NCBI RefSeq assembly: GCF_003315245.1
Contig: NZ_QNRT01000005.1
Location: forward strand, 62,001-126,000
From: Arenicella xantha
GTDB taxonomy: Bacteria > Pseudomonadota > Gammaproteobacteria > Arenicellales > Arenicellaceae
Length of the DNA stretch: 64,000 nucleotides
Direction: 5' to 3'
Position numbers and translations under genes: made by a program
The notes under the pieces: generated by a model
The model's input: the letters and a program-made list of their open reading frames with translations, nothing else
The model's database searches: none
What the model was told of the DNA's origin: nothing
Part shown: positions 36,784 through 44,429 of the stretch, piece after piece
How positions within the stretch are numbered: position 1 is the first letter of the stretch
Layout of the letters: every line of letters starts with the position of its first letter

Positions 36784-37482
36784 ATGTCTAAGCTAAATGT
36801 GATTGTGGTCGACGACGACGTGGTCACGCGGTATTTAATCGGTTCAGCGCTGAAAGATGCTGGAATTTCAACGCAAGAGTGCGACAGTGCCGAGTCGCTT
36901 TTCGAACTTCTTGAAACTCAACGCGTCGAAGTGATTATTTTGGACATGGTGCTGCCTAATGTGAATGGCTTGAGTGCCTTGACGTACGTTCGAGAACGCT
37001 CTGATGTCGGTATTATCATGATATCCTCGCGCGCCAATGCCAATCAGCGACTTGATGGACTAAAAAAGGGTGCTGACGACTTCATTAATAAGCCGGTCGA
37101 TACCGATGAGCTTATTTGGAAAGTCCGCCGTCTAGCTGAACGGGTGCAAAGCCAGCGTGGTAATAATGAAGAGCTGGATTTGAAAATCGGAAATTGTTTG
37201 CTGGTTGTGAGTGAGAATCAATTGACGCGCAGCGACCAGACAGCCGATTGCCGACTCACTGATGCTGAGTTGCGACTACTGATTACATTGCTCCATCATG
37301 ATGCCCAACCTTGCAGCCGAAAGTTGCTGCATCAGTGCATTAGCCGAACTGAGGTAACGATAAGCAATGATCGAAGTATTGATACCCTAATTAGCCGAAT
37401 CCGTCGCAAACTAGAGTCGTTGAACTGCAGTGCCTCGATCGCCGCGGTGCGTGGCAAGGGCTACCGCCTGACCATAGATTAG
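36784..37482 (+). CDS. OmpR/PhoB-family response regulator
   Basis: 232 residues. The receiver domain at 1-120 has the acidic pocket Asp10-12, phospho-acceptor Asp54 (VIILDMVLPN), Ser81 and Lys103 (NKPV). The winged-helix DNA-binding domain at about 135-230 ends in SIDTLISRIRRKLE and AAVRGKGYRLTI, typical of the OmpR/PhoB class. A GAGG ribosome-binding site precedes ATG. There is no kinase gene beside it; the nearest is the hybrid kinase at 41438. Two 11-bp-period direct-repeat sites of the type such regulators bind precede the sulfatase (37512) and the giant adhesin (44243), making those its likely targets (inference). Confidence 0.93.
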   Translation: MSKLNVIVVDDDVVTRYLIGSALKDAGISTQECDSAESLFELLETQRVEVIILDMVLPNVNGLSALTYVRERSDVGIIMISSRANANQRLDGLKKGADDFINKPVDTDELIWKVRRLAERVQSQRGNNEELDLKIGNCLLVVSENQLTRSDQTADCRLTDAELRLLITLLHHDAQPCSRKLLHQCISRTEVTISNDRSIDTLISRIRRKLESLNCSASIAAVRGKGYRLTID

Positions 37483-37511
37483 TTAACAGTTGTCTGCAAT
37501 CGTAATGTCTT

Positions 37512-37529
37512 GTTGACAGTCGGTTAACA
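37512..37529 (+). promoter_or_regulatory. Direct-repeat operator candidate, sulfatase promoter
   Basis: GTTGACA-gtcg-GTTAACA has two 7-bp words with an 11-bp period, the geometry of OmpR/PhoB-class binding sites. It is nearly identical to 44243-44260, the flanking TT and AAAA included. A weak -10-like TAAATT starts 10 bp downstream at 37540. An extra GTTAACAGTTG half-site lies at 37482-37492, across the response-regulator stop codon. Confidence 0.6.
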
Positions 37530-37542
37530 AAAATATCTCTAA

Positions 37543-37574
37543 ATTAAATCCTCATACTTCCCTGAGGATTTAAT
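37543..37574 (+). promoter_or_regulatory. 5'-leader hairpin covering the sulfatase ribosome-binding site
   Basis: ATTAAATCCTCA (37543-37554) and TGAGGATTTAAT (37563-37574) are a perfect 12-bp inverted repeat with an 8-nt loop, ending 2 nt before the sulfatase ATG. The Shine-Dalgarno GAGG (37564-37567) lies inside the right arm, paired with CCTC. No U-run follows, so it is not a normal terminator. It could restrict translation. Confidence 0.6.
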
Positions 37575-37576
37575 CC

Positions 37577-39631
37577 ATGACCGTCAAGCAGACGCCGCAA
37601 ACCGCTCCTAATATCTTGTTCATTACCGTTGACCAGATGCGTTACCCAGATATGAGTGATGCGCAGTCGGGCATGCTCAACAGCCTTAAAGAGATATTTG
37701 GATTTCAGGCGCTTAGTAGTAACAACCCTTACGTTCAGCAGTTTCCTGGCTTCATGCGTCTCAGAAAGAACGCGGTGACGCTGCAAAATCATCATATTGC
37801 AGCTTCCGCCTGTGTGCCTAGCCGCACTACCATTTACACTGGCCAATATGGCACTCGAACTAAGGTCACGGAAACCGATAGTTTATTTAAATACGGCAGT
37901 GATCCGGCCTTTCCGTGGCTTGATCCACGAGGCATACCGACGATCGGTGACTGGTTTCGCGAAGCTGGATACGACACGCACTACTTTGGTAAATGGGATC
38001 TGTCTTATGCAGACGTTGAAGGGCCGCAAAAAGGTGATATCAATTCTTGGGGATTCGAGGATTGGAAATTCAGCTCGCCCGATGCACAGGGTGGTCAACT
38101 GAATCAATTGGGTGTTTATCGTGACCCCGGCTATGCGGATTTAGCGTGTACCTTTTTGCGCCGTAAGGCGATGAACTATGTTACGGCACAAGACAACCCG
38201 AAGCCTTGGTTTGCCACCGTATCTATTGTTAATCCACACGATATTGCCTCGGCCTATCCGATAAGCTGGTGGATGCCAGACGGTATTGAGGCTGACTCTG
38301 ACAACGCCGACAAAATTCCCGCGCCGAATGGCGTGCAAACTATTGCCAAAGGTTCGGTCGAAGATAATCCTGCGACACCAAAGCCGGTGCCGGCAAAAAA
38401 CAGTCGTTCTAATCCTTTGCCAGGTGGTACGTATCAAGTCGACCTTAACCCAACCGGGTTCGGTACTAGTGAGTCGTTATTCACCAATCCGCCAAGTTTG
38501 AGCGAGGATTTGACGACTAAGCCAGATTGCCAATTTGACTATAGTTATAAGATGGGTCTGGCCTTGAAGTCGCGTCGGCCAGAGTTTATTCGTGATTGGC
38601 AAACGCTGCCATTCCAGTCTTTTGCTGATCAAGGGCATCCGGAGCTAAGCGACAAGTGGTTTCAGGCCTATGGTCAATTCTATGCGTATCTACACACCTT
38701 GGCCGACCAGCAAATTGAGCGGGTATTAAAGACGCTCGATGAATCAGGTTTGGCCGACAACACAATTGTGGTCTTTCTGTCTGATCATGGTGAATATGGT
38801 GGCACGCATGGCGGCATGATAGAAAAATGGCATACGGCCTACGATCAGATCCTGCATGTGCCGGTGGTATTTTCAAGCCCGTTATTAAACAATAAAGATC
38901 ATGCAATGAAGTCGGTTGATCAGTTAACTAGTCATATTGATATATTGCCGACCCTCTTAGGGCTCGCGGGCTATTCCACGTATCAGCAGCAGCACGCACT
39001 TGGCTTGCAATTGAAGCAGCAGCAAGATCAAACGTATGTGCCACTCCCTGGGGCTAACTTGACCAGCGTATTGACGGATCCGAGTCAGCAAATTCGCTTT
39101 CCAAGTTTTCCAACCGAAGGCGACGGTGAGGCACGGAATGAGATTCTATTTATCACCGACGATACAATTACTGATCATCTTGCTGGTGAGGCACCGACGC
39201 GCTCCTACCATCGATTTATGCAAATGGTCGATGATTACACCGAAATACAACCGCGCTTGAAACCCGGTCCGGTAGTTCAACCGAATCATATTCGTTGTAT
39301 TAAATGGACTATTCAAAATTCAGATAATTCTTTATTGAATGGAGTGACCTGGAAGCTGGCGCGTTATTGGGACCCTGCTGGTACCGAACCTGATCAATGG
39401 GAGTTTTACAATTTGGATTTGGACCCAGCTGAGCTTAATAATTTGGTGACATGGAGCAACGGCGAGCCGCTTGTATTGGCAGATCGATTGCCTGTCGATA
39501 GCGGTTTGAATAACGATGATTTGCAACAGGCTCTGAATGAATCGAGATGTCGACTATTGTTTTTGGAGAAGCTTTACTTAGAGCCAGTTTCGCCGTTTGA
39601 AGAAGCTTATGTGTTAGAAAAAGTGAAGTAA
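37577..39631 (+). CDS. Type I sulfatase (alkaline-phosphatase superfamily)
   Basis: 684 residues. PNILFITVDQMRYPDM opens the sulfatase fold with the metal-binding Asp. CVPSRTTIYTGQYGT (Cys79-x-Pro-Ser-Arg) is the consensus for conversion of Cys to formylglycine. HYFGKWDLSY, TIVVFLSDHGEYGGTHGG and the GMIEKWHTAYDQILHVPVV segment supply further metal and sulfate contacts. The length is above the usual 450-600, with extra sequence at about 225-330. No signal peptide is seen, unlike most marine polysaccharide sulfatases. No formylglycine-generating enzyme gene lies in the window. It is followed by the beta-propeller-like gene. Confidence 0.88.
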   Translation: MTVKQTPQTAPNILFITVDQMRYPDMSDAQSGMLNSLKEIFGFQALSSNNPYVQQFPGFMRLRKNAVTLQNHHIAASACVPSRTTIYTGQYGTRTKVTETDSLFKYGSDPAFPWLDPRGIPTIGDWFREAGYDTHYFGKWDLSYADVEGPQKGDINSWGFEDWKFSSPDAQGGQLNQLGVYRDPGYADLACTFLRRKAMNYVTAQDNPKPWFATVSIVNPHDIASAYPISWWMPDGIEADSDNADKIPAPNGVQTIAKGSVEDNPATPKPVPAKNSRSNPLPGGTYQVDLNPTGFGTSESLFTNPPSLSEDLTTKPDCQFDYSYKMGLALKSRRPEFIRDWQTLPFQSFADQGHPELSDKWFQAYGQFYAYLHTLADQQIERVLKTLDESGLADNTIVVFLSDHGEYGGTHGGMIEKWHTAYDQILHVPVVFSSPLLNNKDHAMKSVDQLTSHIDILPTLLGLAGYSTYQQQHALGLQLKQQQDQTYVPLPGANLTSVLTDPSQQIRFPSFPTEGDGEARNEILFITDDTITDHLAGEAPTRSYHRFMQMVDDYTEIQPRLKPGPVVQPNHIRCIKWTIQNSDNSLLNGVTWKLARYWDPAGTEPDQWEFYNLDLDPAELNNLVTWSNGEPLVLADRLPVDSGLNNDDLQQALNESRCRLLFLEKLYLEPVSPFEEAYVLEKVK

Positions 39632-39665
39632 TCTAGCATGGCTTAAGAGACGTTCGAGAGTTAAT

Positions 39666-39694
39666 AGCTCAGCAGTGTGCAAGTTGGCTGGGCT
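39666..39694 (+). terminator. Possible terminator after the sulfatase gene
   Basis: AGCTCAGC (39666-39673) and GCTGGGCT (39687-39694) pair over 8 bp with one G-U, followed by GTTTGGTGC. The tail is weak and the loop is 13 nt, so the call is tentative. Confidence 0.35.
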
Positions 39695-39803
39695 GTTTGG
39701 TGCTGTTATCTAACTCGACGATTGCCTATGCTACAGACCCTAAATAATCGGCTGCTGCTGGCAATTGCGCGCCGTATTTGACTAAAACACTTTGGAGGAA
39801 TTT

Positions 39804-41381
39804 ATGTCACAACTTGATTACGTGGTGCCACAGCGCAGCGAGCAATTGTTTACCGTATTGGAGGCATGCAGTAGCAACAACAAGTTTGCGGCTGCTGAGA
39901 TACCTCAGCATCCATTTATGGCGCCTAATAATTTTGGTAGTCCGCACCAAGATGCTTGGTGTTCGGAGTCTGTGTCCTTAGCTGGACCTACCAGCAGTAA
40001 ATTGCAGCTAACCTTGCAGCGTAACCCCTATGGTTATACGGCTAATATGGTGTGTAATTCAGCCAATCAAATGATCGGGGTATCGTTCGATTATGTTACG
40101 CAGACCTTCTATGTTGTGATGTTTGACGCAGACTGCAATATTATTTCGGCTACACCTGCCGGTAGCCGCCAAGGTAGTACGTTTGGTGGTGGGTATTTTT
40201 ACCTAGATAATCATGACAATACGATCGTGGTGCAAGACAACACGATAATCTCCTACCCGACCCAGCAACAAGAGTTGCAACAAGATATCTACGCGCTAAC
40301 GCCAAACTGGGTGAGCGACAATATAGTCGAACTCGTTACCAATCAAGCTAACACGCTATATTCGGCGCTGCCGGTGTGGGACGCAGGTTTGCCGAATCAC
40401 TATTGGTGCCTGATTTCGGGTACCTACGATTACGATAATTACCCCGATGCCATTCTAGAGTCGCCAGCCTATATGGCCGTTGTTGAAGTTGTGGCACAAG
40501 GCTCGGGCAGTTACCGTACCGAACTGCGTGGCAAAATTGAGTTGTCAGGTCAGTGGAATAACAATACCTTCGCGGTTGACGAGGCTGGTGCGTACATTGT
40601 TACCAATGGCGTGCCAGAGCATGGAAGCGGTAATGCTGGGCAAGGGTATTTGTGGGCGTTTGAATACCAAAATGGCGCAGTAAGCGCACTCTGGAAAACC
40701 GCTTATCAAAATGCTGGCTACTTAAAGCCCGGCCAGAAGAATATAGGTTCGGGTACCACGCCAACTTTAACCGAGACACCTGATGGCACACGCTTAGTCG
40801 CCATTGCTGACAACGCTGATCCGCAGCTTCATGTGTTGGTATGCAATCGTGATACTGGTGAACCAGTAGCCGAAATTCCGTGCTTTGAAAAGATGCGTAG
40901 CGCGGATGAAGCCTCATTGATCGGCGTTGGAAACACCTTTATTGCAGAAAATAATTTTGCACACTATCCGACTTGGCCACATTCACAAGTGATTCCTAAT
41001 GGCACTGGCATGTCATCGATTACGGTTAATGCGACTGGCGACAACGCCGGTTTAGAAACCACTTGGGACATGCCCAACACACATTTTTATGCAATGAATA
41101 TGCTGTGTCGTGCGAGCGGTATTATTTTCGCGCATACCTGTGATTGGAGTAGCGATGAGTCCGATGAAAAAGGTGGAATGTATTATGTTTCGGCGATTGA
41201 TTCATTCAATGGGCGAACCATCTGGCGCATCCCGTTAGGGCGTGGAGTAGATTATTGCCATGAGTATGGTGGTATCTATTTCAACAAAAATGGTGATTTA
41301 TATATTGGTACTAATAAATACATTGCCAAAATCGGCAACTATTATGATCGAGCAGCCGAGACCAAAGCCTCGCTGATCTAA
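39804..41381 (+). CDS. Beta-propeller-like protein of unknown function
   Basis: The start at ATG 39804 (MSQLDYVVPQRSEQLF) sits 7 nt after a perfect GGAGGA ribosome-binding site; the frame before it begins with TTG. 525 residues, beta-rich, with repeated strand patterns such as GYLWAFEYQNGAVSALWKTAYQNAG, GMYYVSAIDSFNGRTIWRIPLG and IYFNKNGDLYIGTNKYIAKIG. These resemble PQQ-type propeller blades (the xxDxxxGxxxW pattern). No signal peptide. I do not recognise a specific family; 172 bp downstream of the sulfatase and probably functionally linked to it, but this is inference. Confidence 0.65.
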   Translation: MSQLDYVVPQRSEQLFTVLEACSSNNKFAAAEIPQHPFMAPNNFGSPHQDAWCSESVSLAGPTSSKLQLTLQRNPYGYTANMVCNSANQMIGVSFDYVTQTFYVVMFDADCNIISATPAGSRQGSTFGGGYFYLDNHDNTIVVQDNTIISYPTQQQELQQDIYALTPNWVSDNIVELVTNQANTLYSALPVWDAGLPNHYWCLISGTYDYDNYPDAILESPAYMAVVEVVAQGSGSYRTELRGKIELSGQWNNNTFAVDEAGAYIVTNGVPEHGSGNAGQGYLWAFEYQNGAVSALWKTAYQNAGYLKPGQKNIGSGTTPTLTETPDGTRLVAIADNADPQLHVLVCNRDTGEPVAEIPCFEKMRSADEASLIGVGNTFIAENNFAHYPTWPHSQVIPNGTGMSSITVNATGDNAGLETTWDMPNTHFYAMNMLCRASGIIFAHTCDWSSDESDEKGGMYYVSAIDSFNGRTIWRIPLGRGVDYCHEYGGIYFNKNGDLYIGTNKYIAKIGNYYDRAAETKASLI

Positions 41382-41386
41382 ATCGA

Positions 41387-41423
41387 ATTGGAACGCCGCA
41401 CTAGGCAGTTGCGGCGTTCAATG
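41387..41423 (+). terminator. Hairpin after the propeller-like gene
   Basis: GAACGCCGC (41391-41399) and GCGGCGTTC (41411-41419) form a perfect 9-bp stem with an 11-nt loop, extendable by ATTG/CAAT around a bulge. It lies 10 bp after the stop. No U-run follows, so termination strength is uncertain. Confidence 0.5.
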
Positions 41424-41437
41424 CAATACTCGCCGAG

Positions 41438-44200
41438 ATGGTGGCATGGTTAAAACAGGTTGATAGACTAGGGGCGAATCGCGTTGGTGCGCGTGCATTG
41501 TTGGTTATGGTGTTACTTGTGCTCCCCTTTGCCGGGCAAGCTGCTTCGCGACTAGTTATCACCGACGATTTGCTAAGCAGTAGTAACGTTGATCTGCAAG
41601 CGTATACCTTGGTTTTGCCGGATCCTGACAACGCTATATCTGCATCGCAAGCAGTCGAAACAATGTTGCAGCACAGTGGGCTGCAATCTGAGTTCGACTC
41701 TAACGCCAAGTATTACTGGTTTTTGACGCCGCTGAAAAATCATTCATCTGAAAGTCATTGGTCGATTCGGTCAAATAACGTGCTGTATGACAGTATGGAA
41801 TTTTACTGGTATTGCAAAGGTCAGCCAATCAGCAAAATGCCGCAGCCCGAATTGGGCCTAAATAGCGCTAATCTGAGCACGTCGTTTTATGTAGACCTAA
41901 CGATTCCCGCTGATACTGAGTGTGGTTTTTTGCAACAAGCGAGTGTGACGGCATTTTATCCAGTGCAGATATACCTGCTGCCAAGCTCGGCGGTGCTAGC
42001 ACAATCCAATCTGCATACGGTGTTAAACCTAATGGGGTTTGGCATCATAATTGGTCTGGTTATCTATAATTTGCTTCTCAGTGCGTCGCTACGTAGTTCG
42101 ACCTACTTATTGTATAGTCTCTATGCCAGCATACACTTTCTGCTGCTACTGCTAGTGTCTTCGCGCCATACAATAATTGATTTGCCGAGCTGGAATAGTG
42201 TTCAGTGGTTTCGCTTTTTGAGTGCAAGCCTAATGGTTATGTTTATTTGGCTTACCTTGAAATTCATGCAGCCGGGTTTTCAATTAGCGCGCGAAGGGTT
42301 TACCAGCCCGGTCGCTAAGCGCCTTAGTTTGGCACTCAAGCGGTTGAGCTGGATACCGGTGATGGTGATGCTGTGCTTTGCTTTCGAGGCCATTTTTTGG
42401 CCACAGCACCTTGGTAAAACTGCGTCTATTTATCCACCTGCGTATATTTTATGTAGCCTATTTATTCCTATAATTTCGTTGTCAACGGCGTTAACTGGCT
42501 ATCGTCCTGCTTGGGTATTTCTGTCGGCTTGGAGCATTTTGATTGCCACTCACATTCTTGGCTCGCTGGACCTGATGGGAGTGATCGAGCTCGGAGGCTG
42601 GAGTCGAACCCAGGCTGTATTGGGTGGCGCGACAGAAATGATTTTGCTCTCAATTGCGTTGGGGATGAGTCTGACTGCATCGCAAGCGGCACGTCAGCGG
42701 TCACGCTTAGCACGTCAGCGTGCGGAGACTATGATGGAGCAACGCGACAAATTTTTGTCGACGGTGAGTCACGAGATTCGCACGCCATTGCATGCCATGC
42801 TGGGCGCCTCTGAGTTGCTCGGCAAAACATCACTCAATCAGCAGCAAAAACGTTATTGGACGGCTACGCATTATGCTGCTGAATCACTGTACGCGCTGAC
42901 TGACAATCTATTGGACCGAAATCAGCCTGAGCAACAACATGCCAAGCAGCAATATGATCCAGCGCGTTTAGTCGACGCCATGGTGCAGCTGCTTCGACAC
43001 CGTGCTGAAGAAAAAGGCCTACAAGTTGTTGTTGATTTGCAATCTGCTGGTGACTCGTCATTGCCTGCGTGGCTTGAGGGCAATCCAGTCATTATTCGTC
43101 GCTTGTTGATCAACTTAATAAGTAATGCGGTTAAGTACACCGAGTCGGGCACTATCTCGGTGACGGCTGGCTGGCATCAAGACTCTGGCATGCTGCAGTT
43201 AGAGATCCGCGATACCGGTAAAGGTATGTCGCGAGTACAACTCGAGCGGGTACGTCAAGCGCTTAATCAGCGCGTCGAAGTGCTCTATTCCGACGACCCT
43301 AGTTCTGGGCTAGGCCTAGCAATTTGTCAGGAGCTAACCAATAGCATTGGCGGTACTCTGGCGATTGATAGTCAGGCCGACTTATCGCAAGCTGAGCACG
43401 GCACGGTGGTGACGATTAGTCTACCAATGCAGGAAGTGAGTCAAGTTCAAACGGCGGAGGTACTACCGAATGAGCACTTAAGTCGCACGGTGTTAGTGGT
43501 TGATGATTTGGATAGTAATCGGATGATTGCGTCGGAGTTACTGTCGCAAGCGGGTCATCGAGTGTTGCAGGCTAGATCAGGTAGCGAGGCCTTGTTGGTG
43601 CTAGCGCACGAGTCGGTTGATGTTGTCTTGAGTGACTTGCGAATGCCAGAAATGGATGGCGAAGAACTTCTTAATGCGATCCGGTCAACCGAGACCACGC
43701 GCGACATAAGGTTTGTGATCAGCAGTGCGCATTTGTCATTGGATGTTCAAGCACGCGTGCTACGGCGAGCCAATACCCAATGCTTGCCAAAGCCTTATAG
43801 CCGCGAGCGCTTGCTCAGCATTGTCGAGATCGATGGGTCTTCTGCGTCAATGTCTTCCCAGCCGGTCTTTTCTGAGCCAAGCGCTGATACGGCATCGCAA
43901 AAGCTGTTGGCTGAACTTGGAGCTCAGAAAATGAGTGTCTTGATGGGGTTGTATAACGAGCAGATTCTAGTCGATAAGCAGCGCATTGCTGAGGGTCTCG
44001 AGTGCCAAGATGCTGCTGCAATTAAAGTTGCGGCACATCGAATTGTAAGCGCTAGCCAAACTCTCGGTGTGCTGACTAACGCACAAACTGCCGCCCATAT
44101 CGAAGACGAAATAGGCCACATAGATCAGAGCAGTTGGTCGGAATTACACGCGAAGCTGTCAATAGAGCTAAAAAAAATTTCCGTAGTAGGCACTCCTTAA
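41438..44200 (+). CDS. Hybrid sensor histidine kinase with 7TMR-DISM sensor, receiver and HPt
   Basis: 920 residues. An N-terminal hydrophobic segment (about 18-35) is followed by a periplasmic 7TMR-DISM extracellular domain at about 38-185, often a carbohydrate-binding-like sensor. Seven membrane helices span about 195-410. The dimerisation domain has His445 in FLSTVSHEIRTPLHAML. The ATPase domain has NLISNAVKYT (Asn563), RDTGKGM and SSGLGLAI. A receiver at about 684-797 has Asp733 (VLSDLRMPEMDG) and Lys785. A C-terminal HPt has His867 (KVAAHRIVSASQTLG). The layout supports a His-Asp-His relay to a separate regulator, with the orphan regulator at 36784 a plausible recipient. Expression just before the giant adhesin gene suggests surface-structure control. 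Confidence 0.92.
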   Translation: MVAWLKQVDRLGANRVGARALLVMVLLVLPFAGQAASRLVITDDLLSSSNVDLQAYTLVLPDPDNAISASQAVETMLQHSGLQSEFDSNAKYYWFLTPLKNHSSESHWSIRSNNVLYDSMEFYWYCKGQPISKMPQPELGLNSANLSTSFYVDLTIPADTECGFLQQASVTAFYPVQIYLLPSSAVLAQSNLHTVLNLMGFGIIIGLVIYNLLLSASLRSSTYLLYSLYASIHFLLLLLVSSRHTIIDLPSWNSVQWFRFLSASLMVMFIWLTLKFMQPGFQLAREGFTSPVAKRLSLALKRLSWIPVMVMLCFAFEAIFWPQHLGKTASIYPPAYILCSLFIPIISLSTALTGYRPAWVFLSAWSILIATHILGSLDLMGVIELGGWSRTQAVLGGATEMILLSIALGMSLTASQAARQRSRLARQRAETMMEQRDKFLSTVSHEIRTPLHAMLGASELLGKTSLNQQQKRYWTATHYAAESLYALTDNLLDRNQPEQQHAKQQYDPARLVDAMVQLLRHRAEEKGLQVVVDLQSAGDSSLPAWLEGNPVIIRRLLINLISNAVKYTESGTISVTAGWHQDSGMLQLEIRDTGKGMSRVQLERVRQALNQRVEVLYSDDPSSGLGLAICQELTNSIGGTLAIDSQADLSQAEHGTVVTISLPMQEVSQVQTAEVLPNEHLSRTVLVVDDLDSNRMIASELLSQAGHRVLQARSGSEALLVLAHESVDVVLSDLRMPEMDGEELLNAIRSTETTRDIRFVISSAHLSLDVQARVLRRANTQCLPKPYSRERLLSIVEIDGSSASMSSQPVFSEPSADTASQKLLAELGAQKMSVLMGLYNEQILVDKQRIAEGLECQDAAAIKVAAHRIVSASQTLGVLTNAQTAAHIEDEIGHIDQSSWSELHAKLSIELKKISVVGTP

Positions 44201-44242
44201 AGGGATAACATTCCGCCTTAGTAAATCCACAGAAATTAGTTT

Positions 44243-44260
44243 GTTAACAGTTGGTTAACA
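44243..44260 (+). promoter_or_regulatory. Direct-repeat operator candidate, giant adhesin promoter
   Basis: GTTAACA-gttg-GTTAACA is a perfect 7-bp direct repeat with an 11-bp period, 170 bp before the adhesin ATG. It matches the sulfatase site at 37512-37529 in 16 of 18 positions and both are followed by AAA. A possible -10 (TACGCT) begins 10 bp downstream at 44271, the same spacing as at the sulfatase. Confidence 0.6.
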
Positions 44261-44429
44261 AAACCTCGTTTACGCTGACTAGGCTAAATGGACTACATAC
44301 AGAGTTTAGTCATTAAACTATTGTTTGCATTAACTTGAGGTAATGTGGTTTATTAGGCAGATGGACTGTAAAAGTTCGTCCTACCGAACAGAACGCTGTA
44401 TTAACTCGTCACCAAATTAGGAAGCACGC

